Positions 16,613-26,365 of a DNA stretch of 64,000 nt are shown piece after piece (position 1 is the stretch's first letter; each line of letters begins with the position of its first letter). The notes below the pieces were generated by a model. The model did no database searches and was not told the DNA's origin. It saw only the letters and a program-made list of their open reading frames with translations. This stretch comes from Salinarchaeum sp. IM2453 (GTDB taxonomy: Archaea; Halobacteriota; Halobacteria; Halobacteriales; Salinarchaeaceae), in assembly GCF_019693215.1 (NCBI RefSeq), contig NZ_CP081183.1, forward strand, positions 1,925,226 to 1,989,225, written 5' to 3'. The position numbers were made by a program, and so were the translations under genes.

Positions 16613-18271
16613 ATGCCAGGCGGCAGTAATATGACGCTTCATCAGTTTTTGTGGAGGGCTGAGAATGTTTTTCCTGATCGAGAGCTGGTTTCAAGACATC
16701 ACGATGGAGTCTCTCGATTTACTTATTCAGAATATGGAAACCGTGTCCGGCAGCTAGCAAGTGCACTCGACGCATGGGGTATCGAACAGGGAGACCGAAT
16801 TGGAACGTTCGCTTGGAATCATCATTGGCATCATGAACTATACTACGGCGTCCCCTGTATCGGGGCCCAACTGCATATGGTCAATATTCACCTTCCTAAA
16901 CAGCACGTCCACCATACCGTCTCAGAAGCTTCTGATCGAATACTATTTATTGACGCGACAATGGTTAGACGGCTGGAAAATATATATAACTCAGACCCTG
17001 AGGCATTTTCATCGGTCAAACAATTTGTTGTCATGAGTGACTCCGTTCCGGACACTCATCTTTCTCCAATTGTGGATTATGAATCATTCATCTCGAAGGG
17101 CACAGAAGACTATACTTTTCCACCCGTCGACGAAGAACAACCTGCTGGACTGTGTTACACATCAGGAACAACTGGGCTACCAAAAGGTGTAGAATACACA
17201 CATAAGATGTACTGGGGCCATACAATGGGACTTATGACTGGTGAGTTGGGCCTCACAAATACCGATACTGCACTGACTATTGTCCCAATGTACCATGTTA
17301 ATGCTTGGGGTCGACCATTTGCAACTGTCGCTGCAGGAGCAAAAACTGTACTTCCAGGGCCTGATCCCGACTCAAAAGATATTGCGGAACTTATCGAGGA
17401 TGAACAAGTAACAACAAGTGCTGCTGTGCCAATGGTATGGCGAGGACTGCTTGAGTATTCTCACAATCATGATTTTGACATTTCTTCCTTAGAGTATGTT
17501 ATTTCGGGAGGGGCCTCAACTCCTGAAGATCTCATTAACTCTTACTACAATCAACTAAATGTCAAGATGGTCAGCGGATACGGCATGACTGAAACAACTC
17601 CCGTCACACACCAGTCAGCACATAAGCCTCAGACTATCTCCTACACAAACAGCGAACTTACAAAAATGCGGTCTCAGTCTGGCATCCCTTTACCTGGGGT
17701 ACAAATGAAAGTCGTAGACGAAGATGGTAATGAGCAACCGTGGGATGGAGAGGCGCTTGGGGAACTATTACTGAAAGGCCCATGGGTCACAACTGAATAT
17801 TTCAACTCCACAAATCAGACCGAGGAATCGATAACAGAAGATGGCTGGTTCCGGACCGGAGATATTGTCCGCGTTGACAGTGAAGGATACGTCAACGTTG
17901 TTGACCGAATGGACGACCTCGTCAAAAGTGGGGGAGAATGGATTTCATCTGTTGAAATAGAGGATCACCTTATGCATCATGAACTTGTCAAAGAAGCAGC
18001 TGTTATTGCAATTGATCATGATCGATGGGATGAACGACCGGTAGCATTTGTAGTGTCTGAAGCTGACACCCCAGATGAAGCATTAGCCAATGAACTTCGT
18101 GAACACGTCGCCCAATCCTATCCAACGTGGTGGGCTCCAGACGTGATCGAGTTTATCGAAGAAATACCAAAAGGTTCGACTGGTAAACGATCTAAGCGAA
18201 CTCTTCGTGATAATCTTGTTGATGAGCAGCTTCGAGCACGGGTGCAGGAGAATGCCCCTGGCAAACACTGA
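16613..18271 (+). CDS. Medium/long-chain fatty acid-CoA ligase
   Basis: ANL-superfamily ligase that activates a fatty acid with ATP and CoA. Motifs in order: AMP-binding loop CYTSGTTGLPKGVEYTH, SGYGMTETTPV, WFRTGDIVRVDSEGYVNVVDR, the hinge region DDLVKSGGEWISSVEIE, and the C-terminal catalytic lysine in PKGSTGKRSKRTLR. It resembles the AlkK-type group of about 540-550 aa. The frame opens at a TTG, but the ATG at 16613 (MPGGSNMTLHQF, 552 aa) is chosen; TTTATT at 16580-16585 is a fitting TATA element. It is the first gene of the beta-oxidation block. Confidence 0.9.
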   Translation: MPGGSNMTLHQFLWRAENVFPDRELVSRHHDGVSRFTYSEYGNRVRQLASALDAWGIEQGDRIGTFAWNHHWHHELYYGVPCIGAQLHMVNIHLPKQHVHHTVSEASDRILFIDATMVRRLENIYNSDPEAFSSVKQFVVMSDSVPDTHLSPIVDYESFISKGTEDYTFPPVDEEQPAGLCYTSGTTGLPKGVEYTHKMYWGHTMGLMTGELGLTNTDTALTIVPMYHVNAWGRPFATVAAGAKTVLPGPDPDSKDIAELIEDEQVTTSAAVPMVWRGLLEYSHNHDFDISSLEYVISGGASTPEDLINSYYNQLNVKMVSGYGMTETTPVTHQSAHKPQTISYTNSELTKMRSQSGIPLPGVQMKVVDEDGNEQPWDGEALGELLLKGPWVTTEYFNSTNQTEESITEDGWFRTGDIVRVDSEGYVNVVDRMDDLVKSGGEWISSVEIEDHLMHHELVKEAAVIAIDHDRWDERPVAFVVSEADTPDEALANELREHVAQSYPTWWAPDVIEFIEEIPKGSTGKRSKRTLRDNLVDEQLRARVQENAPGKH

Positions 18272-18318
18272 CTTGACTTTAGTGTGAAGTTCTTCAGGGC
18301 AATCGATTAGAAGATATC

Positions 18319-18340
18319 GATTCTCTTGATCACGAGAATC
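18319..18340 (+). terminator. Hairpin downstream of the acyl-CoA ligase
   Basis: GATTCTC and GAGAATC form a 7-bp stem with an 8-base loop, 48 bases after the stop codon. It has no following T-run, so it is only a possible processing or termination structure. Confidence 0.35.
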
Positions 18341-18350
18341 AAAGATCTTC

Positions 18351-18390
18351 GAGTGCCCGAGGTACTCTGCCTGTTATCTCTGTAGATATA
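18351..18390 (-). repeat. Truncated right-end block
   Basis: Minus strand: ATCTACAGAGATAACAGGCA then GAGTACCTCGGGCAC. It is the same block as 4656-4613 and 14462-14408 but lacks the GC hairpin and the GCAGTTCAC end. The rest of the gap 18272-18784 shows no gene. Confidence 0.5.
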
Positions 18391-18784
18391 TTTTTGAACG
18401 CCTCTAAGTAGCTTGCTCTAATATCACACTATTCGTTTGAAACATCTTACTTTGTTTCAGAATTATTTTCCGGTAGTCGATCACACCAGTGATTATCACA
18501 TGAGCACAGAATAATCGCTCACAAGTCCATATAGCCTCTTAATTGTTCGAATCTCGGATCGTCGGAGATGGCGATGACCAACTAGCAATTGTGAAGTATG
18601 CCAGAAAATCACGAATTATCTCTGTCTCTCCTATAGATAGCACTTATACGCAATTTGGCCATTTTGCCCGCTATCAAAGAGTATGCAATAGATCAGGATA
18701 AACATCGCACTCGACAACAGGCATCTACCCAGACGTACCCGGACAACGCTTCACCAATACCGAATAAGAGTTGAATAGCTGGGT

Positions 18785-20905
18785 TTATGTTTTCGAAGGA
18801 GTCGAATCGTCAACTGCTTCGGCGACTAACTCGGATAGGCCAACAACGTCAATCTCTTCCTCAAATCCTCCTGTTTTCCGACCGTCTTCGTACATCGTTA
18901 CGCACAGTGGACACGTGACGACGAACGTGTCCACAGGTCCATCTGTTTCATCCAACGCTTCAGTTAACCGATCCTCGCTTGCCTTTTCATCCTGTGGCGG
19001 ATCAAGCCAGAGTCCGCCACCACCGCCACCACAACAGTAGCTATCCTCTCGGTTACGGGGCATTTCATACAGTTCACAGCCAATTGTTTCTATCAGTTCT
19101 CGTGGTGCATTGTATACCTCGTTGTATCTTCCAAGATGGCACGGGTCGTGGAATGTCACGTCACGGTCAATCGTCGTATCGATATCTATCTTGTCATCTT
19201 CCATAAGATCTGCCACAACCTGTGTCCAGTGAGCGACATCCACCTCGCCGTCTTCATTCCAATAACCTTCAACGTCAAATGGCATCATTGGGTCATCTGC
19301 ATACGGTGTGAAATCAACCTCCGGATACTCATTTTTGAACGTGTTAAATGAATGAGGATCAGTACAAACGATTGTATCTGGGTCACATTTTTCAAACTGT
19401 TCTACATGATGCCCAGCGAGTTCTAAAAAGAGAAGTTCTTCTCCGAGGCGCCGAATATCGTTTCCGTTGTATCGCTCGTCCTCATAGAGTATACCCCAGC
19501 TGATTCCTGCTTGGTCGAAAATTTTGGCAAGCGACTTAGCAAGCTTCTTATTTCGGTCATCGAAGCTTGGACGATCGCCGACGTACCAGAGATATTCAAC
19601 ATCAGTGGATCTAGCGTCCGCTGGCTCAACATCTATGTCATTAGCCCAATCAGCCCGCTTCCGTTGCTGTTCTCCCAGCGTATTTCCATTACGCATCACC
19701 TGTTCAAAAACGTCCTGAACATTTGGATCAATCTCACCATCTTCTACCAACTGTCTGTTTAGATGCGTGAACGATTTTAGATGTTCAATTTCAACCGGAC
19801 ATGCATCCATACATGCCATACATGCCATACACGATTCCATTGTCGTTGAGTCAATAACTGCTCCTCCATCAGCAATGATTGGTGTTGAGTCATCCCCCGA
19901 ATCACGGTGTTGCTTGAGATCGAGAATGACATTCCTAGGATCCAATGGCCGTCCAGATGACTTCGCAGGACACACTGCCGAACAGCGCCCACATTTCGTA
20001 CACGCATCTTGTTCAAGCAACTCTCTCCATGACAGATCGTCAATTGATGTCACCCCTGTATCTGCATCAATATCCGCTGGCACGCCTGGAAGACGCTTTC
20101 CGGCTTTCTCATCTTTTGTAAGTATCGAAGCTGCTGATGAAAGCATGTGGAAGGGCTTTGAGTATGGAATCCACGCGATAAACGCCAGTGAAACAATCGT
20201 ATGGATCCACCAAATTCCCCAATGTGCAGTCTCTGCTCCTATTAGAACAGAAATACTTGCGCCTGCATCAATTGCTAATGCAATTGAATAGCCAACGAAG
20301 CTCACAGCCTCATGAGATGGGATGCCATTGATATAAATCCGAAGTCCTTCCAATAAGAATCCGGTCACGCCAATTGCGAGTAGAGCAAAAATAAAGACAT
20401 CATCTTCTCTGTTTGTATGGCGATCCCAAAGTCGGGTTGATTTGACAAAGTACCGACGATGCATTGCCATTAGAATCCCCACAACGAACAACAACCCAAA
20501 TGCATCGACCACGAATTGGTATGAAAGATAAAAATCACCGACCCAAAATGAGCTAGCTATCTCCCGAACTCCTTCATCGATAAACAGAATGCTGGTCGCA
20601 ATAAACAAAACGAGAAATCCAGTCATCACAAAGGCGTGCATTGCTCCAGCAAACCAGTCACGGTCAAATTGATTTTGATTCGATGCTATCGTGACACTAC
20701 CTTCCTTGATTCGATCTGCAGCAACACTCAGTCGATTAAACCAGTCTTCTCCTCCCTGTGTGTAGCGCTGTACCCGCAGATATACGCCGTATACGAACGC
20801 AATTACTGCAAGTGCTGAGAGGACATAAAAGACGACTTGGCCGGTGCTAGAAATTGTCTCGAATGTTTCCCGAGTCGCCCCGTCAGTCGATAACACGACA
20901 TTCAT
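18785..20905 (-). CDS. Membrane Fe-S oxidoreductase of the EtfD type
   Basis: 706 aa. An N-terminal membrane domain of five or six helices (about 20-255, NarI-like) is followed by two 4Fe-4S motifs, C302-x2-C-x2-C-x3-C312 and C359-x2-C-x2-C-x3-C369, and a CCG domain with DPCHLGR (587-593), CCGGGGGG (624-631) and CPLC (665-668). An earlier CCG-like repeat (about 440-540) has lost most cysteines. In mycobacteria a protein of this layout (EtfD) takes electrons from EtfAB to the respiratory quinone; EtfA, EtfB and an acyl-CoA dehydrogenase are encoded nearby, supporting that role here. The upstream in-frame TTG at 20911 is less likely than this ATG. Heterodisulfide-reductase-like function is the alternative. 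Confidence 0.82.
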   Translation of the reverse strand: MNVVLSTDGATRETFETISSTGQVVFYVLSALAVIAFVYGVYLRVQRYTQGGEDWFNRLSVAADRIKEGSVTIASNQNQFDRDWFAGAMHAFVMTGFLVLFIATSILFIDEGVREIASSFWVGDFYLSYQFVVDAFGLLFVVGILMAMHRRYFVKSTRLWDRHTNREDDVFIFALLAIGVTGFLLEGLRIYINGIPSHEAVSFVGYSIALAIDAGASISVLIGAETAHWGIWWIHTIVSLAFIAWIPYSKPFHMLSSAASILTKDEKAGKRLPGVPADIDADTGVTSIDDLSWRELLEQDACTKCGRCSAVCPAKSSGRPLDPRNVILDLKQHRDSGDDSTPIIADGGAVIDSTTMESCMACMACMDACPVEIEHLKSFTHLNRQLVEDGEIDPNVQDVFEQVMRNGNTLGEQQRKRADWANDIDVEPADARSTDVEYLWYVGDRPSFDDRNKKLAKSLAKIFDQAGISWGILYEDERYNGNDIRRLGEELLFLELAGHHVEQFEKCDPDTIVCTDPHSFNTFKNEYPEVDFTPYADDPMMPFDVEGYWNEDGEVDVAHWTQVVADLMEDDKIDIDTTIDRDVTFHDPCHLGRYNEVYNAPRELIETIGCELYEMPRNREDSYCCGGGGGGLWLDPPQDEKASEDRLTEALDETDGPVDTFVVTCPLCVTMYEDGRKTGGFEEEIDVVGLSELVAEAVDDSTPSKT

Positions 20906-21047
20906 ACACAATATATCAGTCGAATATGCGCATCATAAATGTTGTCATTGCTGTATTCGCCATAGCCTAGGCGTCTTCTTTTATCAATATATAGATATAT
21001 TATGCACAGATATAAGTAGACATCTGACAGATATGCATGTGTTCACC

Positions 21048-23000
21048 ATGAGTAGCGATATCAATACTGTTACTGTTCTTGGTGCCGGTAATATGGGTCA
21101 CGGAATTGCTGAAGTAGCTGCCCTTGGCGGCTATGATGTTAATCTACGAGATATTTCCGAGGAACTTGTTCAAGAGGGGTATGAGCAGATTGAGTGGAGC
21201 GTCGGTAAGTTCGCTGAGAAGGGCCAGTTATCAGATGATGAGGCCAAAGCGACGCTTGATCGAATCGAGACATATGTTGATCTGGAGTCATCTGTCAGTG
21301 ATACTGATCTCGTCATCGAAGCTGTCCCTGAGAAAATGTCTATTAAAAAAGAAGTATATGAAGAGGTAGATGCCAGTGCTCCTGACCATGCAATACTAGC
21401 ATCAAATACATCGACACTCTCAATTACCGAACTTGCATCTGTGACTACTCGGCCAGAGCGGGTCTGTGGTATGCATTTCTTTAATCCTCCTGTCCGGATG
21501 CCGCTTGTAGAAGTTGTTGCTGGCGAGCAAACTGATGATGAAGTCCTCTCAACAGCTGAGTCTTTAGCTGAGGAGATGGACAAAACACCGGTTCTGGTCC
21601 GTAAAGATGTGCCCGGTTTTATTGTTAACCGGATTCTTGTCCCTCTGCTGAATGAGGCTGCATGGCTTGTTGAGGAAGGAAAGACAACCGTAAGTGAAGT
21701 AGACAGTACAACAAAGTTCGGATTAGGTTTACCGATGGGTACGTTTGAATTGGCCGACCAAGTTGGAATTGATATCGTTGTTGATGTACTCAATTATATG
21801 CATACAGAACTCGGTGAAGCGTATAGACCGGCTCCTCTCCTGGTTGACAAAGTTGAAAATGAGCAGCTTGGTCAGAAAACAGGAGAAGGATTCTATACCT
21901 ACGAAGAGGATGGTGTGGAAATCCCTTCTGACCAGCAAAGTGAATCTATAAAACACAAGCTTGTCGCGGTTGCTGCGAATGAGCTCGCCAAACTGGTTGA
22001 GGCTGATGTAGCTTCGACCTCAGAAATCGATCAAGCATTGATGCTCGGGGCAGCATTCCCTCAAGGCCCGTCTCAGATTGCTGAGGATGTTGGGTATGAT
22101 ACGCTATTTGAAGTTCTTCAAGAAAGTGCTACTGATACAAACCGCCCTCAACATCAACCGTCTCCATTGCTAAAACAATGGGGTGCAAATAACCAAGACC
22201 AATCTTCTACGACAGAAGACTCGACCTATGATACTCTTGAGATCACATACCCTGCTGATGGAGTTGCTCAACTCACACTTGACAGACCACACCAACTCAA
22301 TGTCATTAACATGCAGGTACTTGATGATCTTGACACAGCAATTGAAGAGCTTGAAGACGATTCAGATACAAGAACTGTTGTTCTTGCAAGTAACGGTGAT
22401 CGGGCATTCTGCGCTGGTGCGGATATCAAGGATCTAATGGGTGATCCTGATCCGTTTGATGCATCTGAATTATCTGAGTACGGACAGCAAGTCTTCGGGA
22501 AACTCCGATCTGCTTCAATGCCTGTAATAGCTGCCGTTGATGGTGCTTGCTTTGGTGGCGGCATGGAGCTCGTTATTTGTGCCGACCTCTGTGTCGCTGA
22601 GGATGCAGCTAAATTTGGACAACCAGAACATGATTTGGGTATTCTCCCAGCTTGGGGAGGAACACAGCGCCTACGGCAAATTGTCGGAGATCGGCGCGCT
22701 CGAGAGATTATCTTTACAACTAACCAATATGATCCGGAAACGATGGTTGAATATGGCTTTGTAAACGAGGTTGTTGATAATTCGCTGGAAGCAGCGGTCG
22801 ACTTAGCAGAGGAGATGGCTGCAGGTCCTCCATTAGCTCAAGCGGCTACTAAGAGAGTAATGAATATTGGGTTCAAGGATTACGAGGCTGGTTTGAAAGC
22901 TGAAGCAGATGCATTTGGGTTGCTTTGGACAACAGATGATGCCCAAGAGGGTGTTACCGCATTTCTCAATGACCGTGACCCTGACTTTGATGGGTCATAA
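21048..23000 (+). CDS. 3-hydroxyacyl-CoA dehydrogenase/enoyl-CoA hydratase fusion
   Basis: 650 aa. The N-terminal NAD-binding domain opens with VLGAGNMGHGIAEVA, continues with HFFNPPVRMPLVEVV and the dimer domain (to about 385), and the C-terminal crotonase domain (about 395-650) has CAGADIKDLMGD, FGGGMELVICADL and FGQPEHDLGILPAWGG, with both catalytic glutamates. It would hydrate enoyl-CoA and oxidise 3-hydroxyacyl-CoA, the middle two steps of beta-oxidation. The domain order is the reverse of bacterial FadB and is common in archaea. The frame could be opened at 20844, but only the ATG at 21048 gives a family-like N-terminus. It is divergent from the EtfD-type gene. Confidence 0.92.
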   Translation: MSSDINTVTVLGAGNMGHGIAEVAALGGYDVNLRDISEELVQEGYEQIEWSVGKFAEKGQLSDDEAKATLDRIETYVDLESSVSDTDLVIEAVPEKMSIKKEVYEEVDASAPDHAILASNTSTLSITELASVTTRPERVCGMHFFNPPVRMPLVEVVAGEQTDDEVLSTAESLAEEMDKTPVLVRKDVPGFIVNRILVPLLNEAAWLVEEGKTTVSEVDSTTKFGLGLPMGTFELADQVGIDIVVDVLNYMHTELGEAYRPAPLLVDKVENEQLGQKTGEGFYTYEEDGVEIPSDQQSESIKHKLVAVAANELAKLVEADVASTSEIDQALMLGAAFPQGPSQIAEDVGYDTLFEVLQESATDTNRPQHQPSPLLKQWGANNQDQSSTTEDSTYDTLEITYPADGVAQLTLDRPHQLNVINMQVLDDLDTAIEELEDDSDTRTVVLASNGDRAFCAGADIKDLMGDPDPFDASELSEYGQQVFGKLRSASMPVIAAVDGACFGGGMELVICADLCVAEDAAKFGQPEHDLGILPAWGGTQRLRQIVGDRRAREIIFTTNQYDPETMVEYGFVNEVVDNSLEAAVDLAEEMAAGPPLAQAATKRVMNIGFKDYEAGLKAEADAFGLLWTTDDAQEGVTAFLNDRDPDFDGS

Positions 23001-23081
23001 TCACTGACATACTCTCCAACTCTTCTTAAATAATATTCAACCTTACATTGTATTTATGATGATGGACTATGATGTACAATT

Positions 23082-23945
23082 ATGACGTTCACTCCTCCTG
23101 ATCTATCTGGGCAGACAGCATTCATTACAGGAACAACCAGAGGCATAGGAAAACAGATTGCATTAGGGCTTGCACGACAGGGCTGCAACATTGTATCGAC
23201 AGGAAAAACAAGTGAATCGAATGAATACGGGAAAAGAGACGATCTTGAGGGAACAATTGAGCAAACTGCTCGAGAATGTAAACAACGTGGGGTTGAGACC
23301 CTCTCTATAGAGCTCGATGTTCGCGATCAGGATAACGTCCACCGCGCTGTTGATCAAGCGGTCGATCATTTTGGTGAAATTAATATCGTAATTAACAATG
23401 CTAGTGCCATTCAACTAGCCGCAGTTGACGAAATTCCAGCCAATCGATTTGATCTACTTACTGAGGTAAATGTCCGGGGCACGTATCTTGTATCCCGAGC
23501 ATTCATTGAGCACTTATCGAATACCGATTCTAATGCATGGATTCTCTCAAACTCTCCTCCCTTGCTTGTAGATCGGGCTCCTAACAAAGCCGCATATGCA
23601 TGGTCAAAACTTGGGATGACATTTGTGACGCTATCACTTGCCGACGAGTTGGCAGATCAAGATATTGGATGCAACACGTTTTGGCCCGTCACAGCAATTG
23701 ATACAAGAGCAACTCGATACTTCGGGTTAGGAACCGAAGATGATTGGCGAAGACCAAACATTGTTTCTGACACTGTCTTGGCAATTCTTACCCGTGATCC
23801 AAGAGAATTTACTGGTAATGCTGTTTACGACGAACAAATGCTCAACGAGGTTGGTGTTGCTGACTTCACGAGATATAACCTAACCGATGGAGATCCTCCC
23901 CCAATGTCGGCTCGAATGTTTGATCCCGAATTTCAGCGCTCATAA
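23082..23945 (+). CDS. Short-chain dehydrogenase (HSDL2-like)
   Basis: Classical SDR of 287 aa: NAD(P) loop TGTTRGIGKQIALGLARQG, NNASA, and the active-site Y-x3-K in AAYAWSKLGM. The stretch ILSNSPPLL ahead of the tyrosine and the long substrate region resemble the HSDL2 group, which acts near fatty-acid metabolism in eukaryotes. It lies 81 bases after the fused beta-oxidation gene on the same strand, probably co-expressed. The substrate is not known. Confidence 0.85.
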   Translation: MTFTPPDLSGQTAFITGTTRGIGKQIALGLARQGCNIVSTGKTSESNEYGKRDDLEGTIEQTARECKQRGVETLSIELDVRDQDNVHRAVDQAVDHFGEINIVINNASAIQLAAVDEIPANRFDLLTEVNVRGTYLVSRAFIEHLSNTDSNAWILSNSPPLLVDRAPNKAAYAWSKLGMTFVTLSLADELADQDIGCNTFWPVTAIDTRATRYFGLGTEDDWRRPNIVSDTVLAILTRDPREFTGNAVYDEQMLNEVGVADFTRYNLTDGDPPPMSARMFDPEFQRS

Positions 23946-24114
23946 TTCTATTTTTTGTCATAATAGGTTTGCATCTGCCAAAGCCCATCAATGAATTATG
24001 CTAAACAGAGAAATCCTTTCCTCAAGCTTAGATATCGGAAAAGTGTAAACCGTCTGCCTCACTCGTCAGAACAATGTTGCGCTCCTTGAGGCTGAGAGAT
24101 GCAGCCTATAAGTG

Positions 24115-25299
24115 TTAAACGCGCTCAAGAATCGTTGCTACTCCTTGTCCAAAGCCAATACACATTGTTGCGAGGGCATACTGCTGGTTAGCATCCTGTA
24201 GCTCATGCGCAAGCTTCCCGATAAGTGCTCCTCCGGTTGCGCCAAGTGGGTGTCCATGTGCAATAGCCCCGCCATTGACATTAGTATCTTCCCAGTCTGC
24301 ACCTGTTTCTTCAAGCCATGCAGCGACCACAGATGCAAATGCCTCATTAACCTCAAAGATATCGATATCATCAATTGACATATCGGCTTTCTCAAGAACT
24401 TGCTCTGTAGCAGGAATTGGTCCCTTCAGCATGGTAAGTGGATCCACTCCAACAACTTCGGTCGCTACAATTCGTGCCATTGGGTCCCAGTCTTGCTCTG
24501 CAACTGCATCTTCGCTAGCAAGAAGAACAGCTGTTGACCCGTCTACAATTCCCGATGAGTTTCCAGCATGATGTACTCCATCCCCGCTTGGTCGGAACGC
24601 AAGTGGAAGTTTAGACAATGTTTCAGTATCGGTCTCTGGGCGAGGGTGTTCATCCCTTTCAACAGTAATATGCTCTCCCTCATGCGTTGTCTCCACTGAG
24701 ACAATTTGATCATCATATTTCCCAGCATCCCACGCTTCTTTCCATCGATTCTGTGAATCTACTGCCAGTTTGTCCAAATCTCTCCGGCTAAATTCGTATT
24801 CATCAGCGATTCGCTCCGCACCTTCTCCCTGTGTGGTAACCTCATCGAAGTGTTCAAAATATGTTGGTGTTATCGACGATGGGTTTTCTACAGTTTGTAC
24901 TTCTGTTGACCCATCGATACCCATCGGGACACGCGTCATGTGTTCTACTCCGCCAGCAATTAGTACATCATGCTGGTTGGCCATAATGTTTGCAGCAGCA
25001 AAGTTGACCGCCTGCTGCCCGGATCCGCACATTCTATTAAGCTGTACGCCTGGAACTGTTTCGTCCCATCCCGCAACAAGCGGTGCGATCCGTGCGATAT
25101 TCATGCCCTGTTCTCCGACTGGAGTGACACATCCATAGAGAACGTCTTCAACCACCTGTCCGGGTGCATCAATTCCATTCCGCTCGGCAAGTGCAGAGAG
25201 AGGTTTCGCAGCTAAATCTTGTGGATGTGTCTCTTTGAAAACTCCATCTTCTGCGCCAAATGGAGTTCTAACTGCGTCGACAATGTATGCTTCTGTCAT
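24115..25299 (-). CDS. Acetyl-CoA C-acyltransferase (thiolase)
   Basis: 394 aa, catalysing thiolysis of 3-ketoacyl-CoA. The nucleophilic cysteine is in LNRMCGSGQQAVNFA, the histidine in AIAHGHPLGATGG, and the second cysteine in TMCIGFGQGVA. The frame extends 88 codons upstream into etfA, but the family start MTEAYIVDAVRTPFG is the ATG at 25299. A TTTATA element about 30 bases further upstream indicates its own promoter, although it follows etfBA on the same strand. Confidence 0.93.
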   Translation of the reverse strand: MTEAYIVDAVRTPFGAEDGVFKETHPQDLAAKPLSALAERNGIDAPGQVVEDVLYGCVTPVGEQGMNIARIAPLVAGWDETVPGVQLNRMCGSGQQAVNFAAANIMANQHDVLIAGGVEHMTRVPMGIDGSTEVQTVENPSSITPTYFEHFDEVTTQGEGAERIADEYEFSRRDLDKLAVDSQNRWKEAWDAGKYDDQIVSVETTHEGEHITVERDEHPRPETDTETLSKLPLAFRPSGDGVHHAGNSSGIVDGSTAVLLASEDAVAEQDWDPMARIVATEVVGVDPLTMLKGPIPATEQVLEKADMSIDDIDIFEVNEAFASVVAAWLEETGADWEDTNVNGGAIAHGHPLGATGGALIGKLAHELQDANQQYALATMCIGFGQGVATILERV

Positions 25300-25402
25300 A
25301 ACGTCTATGTACATTGTGGACAACTCACTATAAAAATCTCCTGATGGTTTGGCTGACTCAGCGAGGTTGTATTGTTGCCTTGGAAAAACAGCGTAAGTCC
25401 AG

Positions 25403-26365
25403 CTATGAGGCGGCCTCAACTTCTTCGATAAGTTGCGGAATAACATCAAATAAGTCATCAACAACCCCATAATCTGCAACATCGAAGATTGGCGCATCTG
25501 GATCGTTATTAATCGCAATAACTGTATCCGCGTTTTTGATTCCTGCAATATGCTGCACTGCACCAGAAATGCCGATTGCTATGTAGATATCTGCTGACAC
25601 GCTTTTCCCTGACTGACCGACTTGCCGACTAGGAGGAAGCCACCCATTATCTACGATTGGCCGCGATGATGCAAGTGTCGCATCTGCTGTTTCAACCAAG
25701 TCCTCGACAAGTTCAATGTTTTCTTCCTCTTCGATTCCCCGACCAACTGAGATCACAAAGTCAGCCTCAGAAATATCTATATCTGCATCACCTGCCTCCT
25801 CAAAACTATTTACTGCTGACTTGATGATGTCTTCCTCTATTGAGACTTCAAATGGCTCTATTGTTGCATTCCCAATACCTTCTGCTGCTGGCCACTCTGT
25901 CCCGCGAACCGTTAGCACGGCTCTGTCTGCATCAACGGCAACATCTGTCCGCACCTTCGATCCGTACATTTCTCGCGAGACAACCAGATCTTTGCCAACT
26001 TCAAAATCAACAATGTCCGTCACAATTGGTATAGCAAGATCTTCAGCCACTGCCGGAGCATAGTCCAATCCATTGACTGAGTTTAGTGTCATTATGAACT
26101 GCGGTGAACATTGGTCGTCTATTGCATTGACTGCCTCAACATAGATGTCGTGATTGAACTCATCTCCAGCATCGACAGTATGAATTGTGTCAACTCCTTC
26201 ACAATTTAGTTGCTCTGCAAAGGTTCCAACATCACCGTTGATTACCGCAATATGCAGTTCTCCTCCTGTCTGGTTTGCCATCTCTCTTGCTGCGGTGACG
26301 AGATTTAGCGACTCATCACGAAGTTCTCCTTGTCGATGTTCAGCAATTGCAAGTACATTACTCAT
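25403..26365 (-). CDS. etfA: Electron transfer flavoprotein, alpha subunit
   Basis: 320 aa, the FAD-binding half of ETF, which takes electrons from acyl-CoA dehydrogenases. The FAD domain motif is near the C-terminus: SRQVGQSGKSVSADIYIAIG, then GAVQHIAG and INNDPDAPIFDVADYG. Its ATG overlaps the stop of etfB (ATGA), so the pair is translationally coupled. No extra ferredoxin domain is fused. Confidence 0.95.
   Translation of the reverse strand: MSNVLAIAEHRQGELRDESLNLVTAAREMANQTGGELHIAVINGDVGTFAEQLNCEGVDTIHTVDAGDEFNHDIYVEAVNAIDDQCSPQFIMTLNSVNGLDYAPAVAEDLAIPIVTDIVDFEVGKDLVVSREMYGSKVRTDVAVDADRAVLTVRGTEWPAAEGIGNATIEPFEVSIEEDIIKSAVNSFEEAGDADIDISEADFVISVGRGIEEEENIELVEDLVETADATLASSRPIVDNGWLPPSRQVGQSGKSVSADIYIAIGISGAVQHIAGIKNADTVIAINNDPDAPIFDVADYGVVDDLFDVIPQLIEEVEAAS

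Noticed and set aside
20844-21047. N-terminal extension of the beta-oxidation fusion protein.
   Set aside because: The 68 extra residues are rich in histidine and cysteine, overlap the divergent promoter and precede the family-like ATG at 21048.
25300-25563. 88-codon extension of the thiolase into etfA.
   Set aside because: It reads the wrong frame of etfA, and the thiolase family start is at 25299 with a TATA element upstream.
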